Assembly (NCBI GenBank): GCA_017935525.1
Contig: JAGBHJ010000098.1
Span: 1 to 13,445 of the forward strand
Source: Clostridia bacterium
GTDB taxonomy: Bacteria > Bacillota > Clostridia > HGM11327
Reading direction: 5' to 3'
DNA: 13,445 bases
How positions within the stretch are numbered: the first letter of the stretch is position 1; the number at the start of each line of letters is the position of its first letter. Under the pieces are notes generated by a model. The model saw nothing but the letters and a program-made list of their open reading frames with translations. It made no database searches and was not told where the DNA came from. This document shows, piece by piece, positions 1-6,118 of the stretch. The translations under genes were made by a program, and so were the position numbers.

Positions 1-216
1 TCTTTCGAGCTCGTCCTGTGAGACAACCGATCTTAACTCGGACACTCCGAACCCCAGAATAAACTTTTCCGAATCATAGCAATAGCCATTGTAATCCAGT
101 ACCGCCAAAAGCCCCACCGCTTGGGACATAAAGCTCACCCGCAAGGATAAAACCGTACCAACAACTATGAGGATCACAGTCACCCAACCATAAAAACGTT
201 TTTTCTTACTACTCAT
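1..216 (-). CDS. hypothetical membrane-anchored protein, N-terminal part only
   Basis: The gene begins at ATG 216 and runs off the left edge, so only its first 72 codons are visible. The product starts with a short basic segment (MSSKKKRFYG) followed by a hydrophobic stretch at about residues 11-33, consistent with an uncleaved signal anchor. The remainder (VLDYNGYCYDSEKFILGFGV) looks extracytoplasmic. The start overlaps the stop of the upstream gene as ATGA (213-216), so translational coupling is likely. A GGAGG lies 11 nt upstream of this ATG; an in-frame ATG at 225 is only 2 nt from that GGAGG and is less likely. I do not recognise the family. It shares an overall plan (basic tail, one membrane segment, outside domain) with the upstream gene. 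Confidence 0.7.
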   Translation of the reverse strand, partial: MSSKKKRFYGWVTVILIVVGTVLSLRVSFMSQAVGLLAVLDYNGYCYDSEKFILGFGVSELRSVVSQDELER

Positions 217-941
217 AATAACCATATCCTCCAAAACGGAGCAAAGAACATATCCAGCATTTCCCTTAAGAAAACACTATCATCCGTTATCTCCTTGACC
301 TCGTCAACCACGGCTTCAGCTCTACCGTCGGCATACAGTTCAAAGGACATATATACCTCTATTTTTCCGTCATCAAAGCGGTAAGTATTGCTCATGCTGT
401 AATCCTCACCCACCAACATGACGTATCTTAAAAAGCTGTCGCCCTTAACCAATTCCTGCAAGTTTTGGTACAAAGCCTCCGACCCTATCTCATTTTCGTC
501 AAATAATACAGGTGGTTGAGGCTTATTTTCCCAGAGTATTGCATCGATCTCGCTTATTTTCGCCTCCTCCATACGGATGCAGCTGCCGTTTTCTATATGG
601 CAAAGCAGGTAATGGTCATATCCGCTGTAATGCACCCACGAATACAGCCTTGAGGGTCTTACGTACACCGCATCAATTACACCATCGGCGTTGTACCTTG
701 TTCCCATCAAGTGGAATTTGTCAGCAATTTCAACCGCTGACTTCCCCACGACCTCGCTTTGAGCAATGCCCAGCACTCTGCCCGATGAGCTTACGATAAC
801 CCTTGGGAGCACCGCATACGCCAAGCCCGACACCACGTACAGACCAAGCACAACAATCAGTACACAGAGGCCGCGGCGAACAAGCTTTTTCCCTGTTTCC
901 CGTTTATCATCCGGGGAAAGCTTTTTTGTGTAGTAGAACAT
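213..941 (-). CDS. hypothetical membrane-anchored protein, 242 aa
   Basis: The product has a basic, polar N-terminus (residues 1-23) and one hydrophobic segment at about residues 24-45. A roughly 195-residue domain follows, rich in aromatic and acidic residues (for example HYSGYDHYLLCHIENGSC near 104-121), and the protein ends in a hydrophobic tail (MFFAPFWRIWLL). This fits a signal-anchored protein with an extracytoplasmic domain. I see no catalytic motif and do not recognise the family. The ATG at 941 has a GGGGTGA Shine-Dalgarno-like sequence about 10 nt upstream. It is the first gene of a two-gene unit with its own sigma-A promoter, and its stop overlaps the start of the next gene. Function is unknown. 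Confidence 0.75.
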   Translation of the reverse strand: MFYYTKKLSPDDKRETGKKLVRRGLCVLIVVLGLYVVSGLAYAVLPRVIVSSSGRVLGIAQSEVVGKSAVEIADKFHLMGTRYNADGVIDAVYVRPSRLYSWVHYSGYDHYLLCHIENGSCIRMEEAKISEIDAILWENKPQPPVLFDENEIGSEALYQNLQELVKGDSFLRYVMLVGEDYSMSNTYRFDDGKIEVYMSFELYADGRAEAVVDEVKEITDDSVFLREMLDMFFAPFWRIWLL

Positions 942-977
942 ATGAATTTATCACCCCTTTTTTTCCTTTGTAATTCC

Positions 978-1006
978 ATTCTAACACAAAGTCCCTCAAA
1001 TGTCAA
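978..1006 (-). promoter_or_regulatory. sigma-A promoter of the two hypothetical genes
   Basis: On the minus strand, TTGACA (1006-1001) and TAGAAT (983-978) are separated by exactly 17 nt, 37 nt before the ATG at 941. A second TTGACA lies upstream at 1020-1015 but has no matching -10 box at usable spacing. The surrounding DNA is AT-rich. Confidence 0.75.
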
Positions 1007-1089
1007 TAGGTTTTTGTCAATTTCTGCCGTTTTTTTGTAAAAATTTTCTTATTTAATATTAATTAATAAAAGTCCGTCTCAAAACACTT

Positions 1090-1124
1090 CGGGCACTGTG
1101 TACAGTATCTGTCAACAGTGCCCG
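1090..1124 (-). terminator. stem-loop after spoIVFB, probable terminator
   Basis: CGGGCACTGT (1090-1099) pairs perfectly with ACAGTGCCCG (1115-1124). Inside, ACAG (1102-1105) and CTGT (1109-1112) extend the helix after a 2x2 mismatch, leaving a 3-nt loop. It begins 8 nt after the spoIVFB stop codon. On the minus strand it is followed by AAGTGTTTTGAGACGGACTTTT, so the T-tract is interrupted. Its position and strength suggest a terminator, but not a textbook one. Confidence 0.6.
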
Positions 1125-1132
1125 ATCATCAA

Positions 1133-2050
1133 TTATCCCAAGCTGTGATTTGGGTATTTTTTGCCTACCAGCTCCCCCACCGCGCACGCCATGCCGTGCC
1201 GCACAGCGCCGTCAACAAGTTCTTTTTCCGTCAGTCTGCCGAGAATAGTCATATCCTCATCCGCCACCATAAACTCATTGATGCAGTTTGCCCTTGCATA
1301 CTTCAACGTCTGCCCTATTGTAGAGTCCAGCCTTACACATACGCAATTTGACGGCATTGCGCTCTGCTTTTTTAGCCTTCTGTCCTTTGCCAGGATCCCT
1401 GCCATCACGTTTGACGTGGAGTTTTTCCTCTCCTTGATAACGGACGCCAGCAAAAACGCCCCCAACGCTACGGGCTGCCACAGCACCTCACCACTCTGCA
1501 AAAAGCAAACCACGGCTGATGCCACCGTCAGCAGGGTAAAAATGATGTTTGCCCACAGCATCACCAAAAGGCTTTGCCTCTCCGTCATTTTCTCATTCAG
1601 CAGAGCCCTTACAATATTGCCCCCATCCAACGGAAACAGCGGTAACAGATTTATTGCGGCAACTGCGGCATTGGCAAACGCCAGTTGAGTGCAGAGCAAC
1701 GAGCTCCACTTGATGCCAACCGCATACAATAGGCAAAACAGACTGCCGTTTACAAAGGGCGCAAAGGCGTACAACGCACATATCTGGCAGGTCCTTTGCC
1801 CGCACAGGTCGCTGATATGCATTCTGCCCCCGATGGGCATCAGCTCCAAGGTACATATATTGTACTCAAACAGCTTTGCCGCCAAAATATGGCTCAGCTC
1901 ATGGACTGCAAAAACGGGCAGGAATATGAGCGCAAAGCCCAGCCCACCCATCATGTACATCAACACCAGCGTGGGCAACATCATAATGTCCATGTAGATA
2001 GCAGTTTCCCCCACGCAGCCCAAACGAATTCCGTACCGTCCCAAAGTCAC
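1133..2050 (-). CDS. spoIVFB: SpoIVFB-like intramembrane metalloprotease (site-2 protease, M50)
   Basis: This is a polytopic membrane protein of the site-2 protease family. It carries the zinc motif HELSH (about residues 50-54) in one membrane segment and NLLPLFPLDGG (about 134-144), which supplies the third zinc ligand Asp, in a later one. A soluble C-terminal region (about 220-305) resembles the CBS-like domain of SpoIVFB. In Bacillus, SpoIVFB sits in the outer forespore membrane and cleaves pro-sigma-K to start the last stage of mother-cell gene expression. That role here is inferred from family and context: it directly follows and overlaps a spoIVFA-like gene. The given start is GTG at 2050, overlapping the spoIVFA stop as GTGA, but the GAGG there lies too close. 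A TTG at 2044 has better spacing (7 nt), and an ATG occurs at 1993. Other M50 peptidases are the alternative. Confidence 0.85.
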   Translation of the reverse strand: MTLGRYGIRLGCVGETAIYMDIMMLPTLVLMYMMGGLGFALIFLPVFAVHELSHILAAKLFEYNICTLELMPIGGRMHISDLCGQRTCQICALYAFAPFVNGSLFCLLYAVGIKWSSLLCTQLAFANAAVAAINLLPLFPLDGGNIVRALLNEKMTERQSLLVMLWANIIFTLLTVASAVVCFLQSGEVLWQPVALGAFLLASVIKERKNSTSNVMAGILAKDRRLKKQSAMPSNCVCVRLDSTIGQTLKYARANCINEFMVADEDMTILGRLTEKELVDGAVRHGMACAVGELVGKKYPNHSLG

Positions 2051-2787
2051 ACCTCGCTTTGGCTAAAGCAGGCTTCCGGGTCGATCAGTTTTTCCCCAAG
2101 GCGTACCTCCATGTATATATGGTAATTGCCGTCCTCACCCCTTGCCATCTGGGAAATAACTGTGTCAAGGTCGACCTCGTCCCCCATGGATACCATAATG
2201 CTGTCACAGCAGCCGTAGGTTATGTTGATCTCCTGCCCACTTTGAATTACTATGTATTTGCCCAGAACGGCGTTTTCCCCCACTTGGGTGACCACTCCCT
2301 CCGCAGAGGGCTTGACGGGGTTTGGCAAGTCCGACGATATCATAACGCCAAGGCATTGAGCGCCGTCCGCAGTCTTTTCTCCGTAGCTGACAGTCACATC
2401 TCCTCTTGTGGGAAATTGTATCGTTGGGTACAGATCGGGGGAAAACACAGCCAAAAGGTCCCCCTGTTTGATGGCGGAAACGAATTTTTCCAACCCGTAC
2501 TCCTCGGGGATGCTGTAATTACAGGTGCTCCATGCGCTCAAGGCGTCGTACAGAACTCCCACCGTGGGGTCGTCGCTGTTTTTCATCATGGTGATGCCGC
2601 TGAATATGGTTATACACAGTATTACCCGTATCAAAAAGCCCCCGATGGATGACTCCTCGCTTCTGTACGGCGTTCCACGGGGTATTCTCGGTGTTGTCTG
2701 CGGTTCGTCAGCCCTTGTGTCCGACTGCGTTTGTCTTCCCCTGCGCCCTGTCCCCGAAAGGTTAAAGTATCTTTTTCCGTATTGCAT
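2047..2787 (-). CDS. spoIVFA: SpoIVFA-like membrane protein with degenerate M23 (LytM) domain
   Basis: From ATG 2787 the product is 246 aa. It has a basic, polar N-terminal segment (residues 1-48), one membrane segment (about 49-67, IRVILCITIFSGITMM) and a C-terminal beta-rich domain (about 145-240) like peptidase family M23. The GKYIVIQSG and YHIYMEVRLGEKLIDPE segments match M23 folds, but the usual HxH zinc motif is replaced by HIY, so it is probably not catalytic. In sporulating Firmicutes SpoIVFA tethers and holds SpoIVFB inactive, and its M23-like domain is the target of signalling proteases. The start at 2787 is chosen for AAAGGA 9 nt upstream; a longer frame to 2880 would read back into the cysS terminator. 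It overlaps spoIVFB by 4 nt. A general M23 peptidase is possible but the neighbour argues otherwise. Confidence 0.75.
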   Translation of the reverse strand: MQYGKRYFNLSGTGRRGRQTQSDTRADEPQTTPRIPRGTPYRSEESSIGGFLIRVILCITIFSGITMMKNSDDPTVGVLYDALSAWSTCNYSIPEEYGLEKFVSAIKQGDLLAVFSPDLYPTIQFPTRGDVTVSYGEKTADGAQCLGVMISSDLPNPVKPSAEGVVTQVGENAVLGKYIVIQSGQEINITYGCCDSIMVSMGDEVDLDTVISQMARGEDGNYHIYMEVRLGEKLIDPEACFSQSEV

Positions 2788-2808
2788 ATTAACAAGTCCT
2801 TTTTGCTT

Positions 2809-2836
2809 TTTGTATATCTTATTCCGTTTCATATCC
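2809..2836 (-). promoter_or_regulatory. possible sigma-E-type promoter of spoIVFA-spoIVFB
   Basis: On the minus strand, GGATATG (2836-2830) and TATACAAA (2816-2809) are 13 nt apart. They resemble the sporulation sigma-E boxes kmATATT and CATACAnT, which usually have 14-15 nt between them, with two or so mismatches in each. The TATACAAA box lies 21 nt before the spoIVFA ATG, so the leader would be very short but would keep the ribosome site. No good sigma-A pair is seen in this gap. This is weak evidence, supported mainly by the gene's expected mother-cell expression. Confidence 0.3.
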
Positions 2837-2859
2837 GATAATGACAACGGAATATGCCC

Positions 2860-2901
2860 CACGGGCAAAAAGAAAGGCAAGGAACAAATGCCCCTTGCCT
2901 T
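2860..2901 (-). terminator. rho-independent terminator of cysS
   Basis: On the minus strand, AAGGCAAGG (2901-2893) pairs perfectly with CCTTGCCTT (2882-2874) across a 10-nt loop and is followed by TTTCTTTTT. It lies 25 nt after the cysS stop codon. It separates cysS from the spoIVFA-spoIVFB unit. Confidence 0.85.
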
Positions 2902-2926
2902 AATATCCTATATATGCCGTCAAAGC

Positions 2927-4324
2927 TTAGTTTACTCGCTTCCAACGGATACCCTCTCTTGTATCCTCAATAACGATACCCATATCCTTTAACAGATCTC
3001 TTATTCTGTCTGCCTCAGCCCAGTTCTTGCTCTTGCGGGCAGCCTGTCTCTGTGCAATAAGCTCCTCCACTTCCTCATCAAGAGAGCCTGTTTCTCTCTT
3101 TGAAAGCAAGCCAAGCACTCCGCAAAGCTCAACCAGCATATCAAGCGCATACTTTGCGTCTGCCGCAGAGGAATTTCCGTTGATGCCCGTGTTGATCTCC
3201 TTTACAAGGTCAAAAATCGTGGAGATAGCATCCGCTGTGTTAAGGTCATCATCCATCTTCTCGTTGAATGTGTCACGGTACTGATCGATGGTTGCCTTCC
3301 ACTGTGCAGAAAGCTCTGCCGTATCATCCTTTTTGGAATCAACCAACTGCTCCAGCATGATCTTTGCGTTGTAGAGTCTGTCCAGCGCATTCTTTGTGCC
3401 CAAAATAGCGTCGTCCGTGTAATTGATGGGGTTTCTGTACTGCACCTGAAGAATGAACATTCTCAAAACCTCAAGGTCGTACTTTTCTGACACCTGGCGC
3501 ACAGTCACAAAATTGCCCAAGGACTTGCTCATCTTTTCGCCGTTTACCTGGATATAGCCGTTGTGCATCCAGTATCTTGCGAACTTTTCGCCCGTGCAGC
3601 ACTCACTCTGTGCGATCTCGTTCTCATGATGGGGGAATATAAGGTCAAGTCCGCCTGCATGGATGTCAAACGTATTGCCAAGGTACTTCATGGACATTGC
3701 GGAGCACTCAATATGCCAGCCGGGTCTGCCCTCGCCCCAGGGGCTCTGCCAGTAAGGTTCGCCCTCTTTTTTGCTTTTCCACAGAGCAAAGTCCATGGGA
3801 TTTTTCTTTACGCTGTTTACGTCAATTCTTGCGCCCAGGTTCAGATCCTCCAGATTCTGTCCGCAGAGTCTGCCGTAGCCGGGGAAGCTTTCCGTATCAA
3901 AATAAACGTCGCCGTCAACGTTGTATGCGTGGCCCTTGTCCTCCAGATCCTTTACGATGGCAATGATCTCATCAATATGCTCCGTTGCTCTGGGGTTTAC
4001 CGTTGCAGGCAAAATGCCCAAGCCCTTGGCGTCCGTATAGAACTCGTTAATAAAGCGGTCGCCCAGCTCCTTTACGGTGATGCCGCTTTCGTTGGCACGG
4101 CGGATCATCTTATCGTCAATATCCGTAAAATTCTGTACGTAAGTAACCTCGTAGCCTCTGTAAGTAAGGTATCTCCTCAGGGTATCAAAAACTACCATGG
4201 GACGGGCGTTACCGATGTGTATAAAGTCATACACAGTTGAGCCGCAAACGTATATGGAAGCCTTCTTCTCGTTAAGAGGGATAAATTCATCCTTCTTACG
4301 TGTCATAGTATTAAATATCTTCAT
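2927..4324 (-). CDS. cysS: cysteinyl-tRNA synthetase
   Basis: This 465-aa class I aminoacyl-tRNA synthetase charges tRNA-Cys with cysteine, using ATP, in the cytoplasm. The ATP-binding HIGH-type motif appears as HIGN at residues 36-39 and the KMSKS loop at 264-268. The zinc ligands that select cysteine are in place: Cys27, Cys207, His232 and Glu236 (in PHHENE). The C-terminal helical and anticodon-binding part is complete and ends in the usual RDLLKDMGIVIEDTREGIRWK-like region. The length matches the bacterial family. The ATG at 4324 has AAAGGA about 13 nt upstream, a slightly long spacing. It is transcribed alone from a TTGACT-17-TATAAT promoter and ends at a strong terminator. No T-box is seen: only about 40 nt separate the -10 box from the ATG. 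Confidence 0.98.
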   Translation of the reverse strand: MKIFNTMTRKKDEFIPLNEKKASIYVCGSTVYDFIHIGNARPMVVFDTLRRYLTYRGYEVTYVQNFTDIDDKMIRRANESGITVKELGDRFINEFYTDAKGLGILPATVNPRATEHIDEIIAIVKDLEDKGHAYNVDGDVYFDTESFPGYGRLCGQNLEDLNLGARIDVNSVKKNPMDFALWKSKKEGEPYWQSPWGEGRPGWHIECSAMSMKYLGNTFDIHAGGLDLIFPHHENEIAQSECCTGEKFARYWMHNGYIQVNGEKMSKSLGNFVTVRQVSEKYDLEVLRMFILQVQYRNPINYTDDAILGTKNALDRLYNAKIMLEQLVDSKKDDTAELSAQWKATIDQYRDTFNEKMDDDLNTADAISTIFDLVKEINTGINGNSSAADAKYALDMLVELCGVLGLLSKRETGSLDEEVEELIAQRQAARKSKNWAEADRIRDLLKDMGIVIEDTREGIRWKRVN

Positions 4325-4368
4325 AGGTGTATCAACATCCTTTCTGTTTTATCAAACGGTTATATTAT

Positions 4369-4397
4369 ATTATACAACATACTTTCAAAAAAGTCAA
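4369..4397 (-). promoter_or_regulatory. sigma-A promoter of cysS
   Basis: On the minus strand, TTGACT (4397-4392) and TATAAT (4374-4369) are separated by exactly 17 nt. The leader to the cysS ATG is about 40 nt. Confidence 0.8.
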
Positions 4398-4448
4398 ACG
4401 GAACATTGCAAAATATACGGATTTTCAGAAAAAAGCAGTATCCCGCCA

Positions 4449-4477
4449 TTGACAATTCCGCCGATATGTGGTAAAAT
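4449..4477 (+). promoter_or_regulatory. sigma-A promoter of pnuC
   Basis: TTGACA (4449-4454) and TAAAAT (4472-4477) are separated by exactly 17 nt. Transcription should start near 4484, which leaves a leader of about 115 nt before the pnuC ATG. It is divergent from the cysS promoter, 52 bp away. Confidence 0.8.
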
Positions 4478-4483
4478 ATCCGT

Positions 4484-4598
4484 TGTAAAACTGAATATTA
4501 TTCTGCCACCGGGTAGAGATGCAGTAAAAGCATCTGTTTGCACTTCGTTAGGTCTTTGAAGACGTGCAATACAGATGCTTTATTATTTTGGAGGTCAT
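4484..4598 (+). promoter_or_regulatory. structured pnuC leader, candidate riboswitch or attenuator
   Basis: The leader holds three hairpins that compete for the same bases. Hairpin A pairs TCTGCC (4502-4507) with GGTAGA (4512-4517) around an ACCG loop. Hairpin B pairs AGATGC (4517-4522) with GCATCT (4530-4535) around a 7-nt loop. Hairpin C is a long stem starting at 4527 that reuses the GCATCT strand of B. B and C cannot form together, the usual arrangement of an anti-terminator and terminator. PnuC-type genes are often controlled by ligand-binding leaders (NAD+-II/pnuC-motif, TPP, preQ1 and others). I cannot match this sequence to any of those consensus structures by eye, so the ligand is unknown. 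Confidence 0.5.
4527..4589 (+). terminator. terminator-like stem just before the pnuC ribosome site
   Basis: AAAGCATCTGT (4527-4537) pairs perfectly with ACAGATGCTTT (4571-4581). TTGCAC (4538-4543) pairs with GTGCAA (4564-4569) after a 1-nt bulge, and GTCT/AGAC (4552-4563) closes an inner hairpin. The T-rich stretch TTTATTATTTT follows, and the GGAGG ribosome site starts at 4590. The stem could stop transcription or, being adjacent, influence ribosome access. Confidence 0.6.
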
Positions 4599-5321
4599 AT
4601 GATAAAAAAGCTTGTTTCTTATTTTTCATTATTGGAGCGCATTTTGTGGTGTGCGTCAGTAGCGGTAATAGTGCTGTCCTTTGCGATCTTTGACGGGGAG
4701 GACTACCTTACCCTTTCTGCATCGATCATCGGAGTGACGTCCCTCATTTTCTCTGCCAAGGGCAACCCCGTGGGACAGGGGCTGATGGTAGCCTTCAGTC
4801 TGCTGTACGGAGTCATCTCCTACAAATTCAGATACTACGGCGAAATGATAACCTATGTCGGCATGACCATGCCCATGGCGGTGGTGGCTCTTGTGGCGTG
4901 GCTGAAAAACCCATTCCACGGCAATCGCTCCCAAGTGGCAGTCAACCGTCCCGCAAAAAGGGAATATATGCTGATGCTGGCGCTGACTGTAATAGTAACC
5001 GCAATATTCTTCTTTATACTGGCGGCGTTTGACACAAAAAACATTATCCCAAGCACATTGTCCGTATCTACAAGCTTTATGGCGGTGTATCTTACCTTCC
5101 GCAGGGACCCCTTGTTTGCCCTTGCATATGCGGCAAACGACGTTATACTTATAATCCTCTGGACAATGGCTTCAATAGAAAATACCGCATACATACCCGT
5201 TACGGTATGCTTTGCGGCATTCCTTGCAAACGATATTTACGGCTACGTCAGCTGGCGAAAAATGGCAAGGCTTCAGTCGTCAGCACTTGATGACCGACCC
5301 CAGTCTATTGATGCAGACTGA
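4599..5321 (+). CDS. pnuC: PnuC-family transporter (nicotinamide mononucleotide / vitamin precursor)
   Basis: This 240-aa protein has about seven hydrophobic segments and the look of the PnuC family. These are facilitators that take up NMN, nicotinamide riboside or, in sister groups, thiamine or riboflavin, with trapping by phosphorylation inside the cell. Recognisable regions are SAKGNPVGQG (52-61), the FSLLYGVISYKFRYYGEM stretch (66-83), VGMTMPMAVVALVAWLKNP (87-105) and the conserved C-terminal FLANDIYGYVSWRKM region (208-222). The start at 4599 is chosen because GGAGG lies 4-5 nt upstream. A longer frame from 4575 would begin inside the leader stem. The substrate cannot be decided from sequence by eye. 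The gene is alone on the plus strand, has a structured leader, and its last 42 bp overlap the convergent Gx-transporter gene. Confidence 0.88.
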   Translation: MIKKLVSYFSLLERILWCASVAVIVLSFAIFDGEDYLTLSASIIGVTSLIFSAKGNPVGQGLMVAFSLLYGVISYKFRYYGEMITYVGMTMPMAVVALVAWLKNPFHGNRSQVAVNRPAKREYMLMLALTVIVTAIFFFILAAFDTKNIIPSTLSVSTSFMAVYLTFRRDPLFALAYAANDVILIILWTMASIENTAYIPVTVCFAAFLANDIYGYVSWRKMARLQSSALDDRPQSIDAD

Positions 5322-5780
5322 CGCAACCACACCTACCACAACACCCGTCAACGTGCCGCTGATGACCAGCACGGGAGTATAAGACCAAAGTCCCAAGGAC
5401 GGCACCACAACAAATGCTGCCAACAGCTGCCCAAAATTGTGCAACACTCCGCCCACGGCGCTTACACCCACGTGGCCAAGTCTGCCCCATCTGTAAAGCA
5501 GTATCATACCGCAAAGACTGCAAAGGCCCCCTGCCAAAGAATATATCATGGGCACCACTCCACCAAAAAGCAATGACGAAAGCACTATTCTGACTACGCT
5601 GACGCCAACCGCCATCTTACAGCCAAATAAATACAGCGTCACCACCGTGGCAATGTTGGCAAGCCCCAGCTTTACCCCCGGTATGCCAAAATCAAAGGGG
5701 ATCAGATGCTCCAGCCAGCTGAACATCATGGCAACCGCCGTCAGCATGGCACAATATACGTATCGTTTTGTTTTATTCAT
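5280..5780 (-). CDS. Gx transporter family protein (heptaprenyl diphosphate synthase component I-like)
   Basis: This 166-aa, very hydrophobic protein has about five or six membrane segments. It carries the features of the family annotated as Gx transporter or heptaprenyl diphosphate synthase component I, distantly like ECF-transporter S components. Examples are the IPGVKLGLANIATVVTLYLFG segment (33-53), VRIVLSSLLFGG (63-74) and VLHNFGQLLAA (112-122). The start at 5780 (MNKTKRYVY) lies 2 nt after the stop of the upstream gene and has GGTGGAAG about 7 nt before it. The frame is open to 5822, but that would overlap the neighbour. It is the last gene of the rnf operon. Its substrate is unknown; the setting suggests a flavin- or isoprenoid-linked job, which is inference. 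No terminator is seen after it. Confidence 0.8.
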   Translation of the reverse strand: MNKTKRYVYCAMLTAVAMMFSWLEHLIPFDFGIPGVKLGLANIATVVTLYLFGCKMAVGVSVVRIVLSSLLFGGVVPMIYSLAGGLCSLCGMILLYRWGRLGHVGVSAVGGVLHNFGQLLAAFVVVPSLGLWSYTPVLVISGTLTGVVVGVVASVCINRLGSVIKC

Positions 5781-5782
5781 AA

Positions 5783-6118
5783 CTATTCTTCCACCGTTAT
5801 CACAAGACCGTGGGGCATACAAGCGATCACCTGGGTCGTCATGTTTATTTTGCCCGTGTTGACACAGGTCTTATCGGGACAATCCGCATGGCTGACAAAG
5901 GCGTATCCGTCCTTTATCACCAGAGTGTTCTCCCCCTTTTCCGTGCTTATCACAAGCTCTCTATCCTCATTGATGTCAAAGGTGTGGCAAAGCCTGTTGT
6001 CAATATAGACCTTGACCGATCTTCCGTCTTTTGAAAAAACGCTCATCACCGCCAGCAGGCAGATCCCCACCGCCAAAAGCAGTACCACAACGATGATGTC
6101 GTTAGTTTTTCTTCTCAT
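5783..6118 (-). CDS. NusG domain II-containing protein
   Basis: This 111-aa protein has one N-terminal membrane segment (about 7-27) and a small extracytoplasmic beta domain of the NusG_II family: KVYIDNRLCHTFDI at 36-49, LVIKDGYAFVSHADCPDKTC at 66-85 and QVIACMPHGLVI at 96-107. Despite the name, the family is not a transcription factor. Cys80, Cys85, Cys100 and His103 are family-typical (CPDKTC and CMPHGL) and could bind a metal or form a disulfide, but the role is not established. It overlaps the end of apbE by 17 nt and has GAGAGG 9 nt upstream. It pairs with the following Gx-transporter gene, an arrangement common near ApbE and FMN-binding proteins. Confidence 0.85.
   Translation of the reverse strand: MRRKTNDIIVVVLLLAVGICLLAVMSVFSKDGRSVKVYIDNRLCHTFDINEDRELVISTEKGENTLVIKDGYAFVSHADCPDKTCVNTGKINMTTQVIACMPHGLVITVEE

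Noticed and set aside
1001..1020. Repeated TTGTCAA-type strings at 1001, 1015, 12132 and 13193 as a possible dispersed repeat
   Set aside because: Three of these are -35 boxes (TTGACA read on the minus strand) with correctly spaced -10 boxes; the fourth (1015) is a lone duplicate -35-like hexamer beside one of them.
2788..2880. Extended SpoIVFA start at 2880
   Set aside because: The added 31 residues run back into the cysS terminator and have no ribosome site. ATG 2787 has AAAGGA at 9 nt.
4325..4368. T-box leader for cysS
   Set aside because: The gap between the -10 box and the start codon is only about 40 nt, too short for a T-box, and no such motif is visible.
4490..4502. 13-nt match (ACTGAATATTATT) between the pnuC leader and 13200-13212
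   Set aside because: In an AT-rich 13-kb window a single 13-nt match is expected by chance, and its context differs at the two places.
4575..4598. Longer N-terminus for PnuC from ATG 4575
   Set aside because: This start lies in the 3' arm of the leader stem with no ribosome site, while ATG 4599 has GGAGG at good distance.
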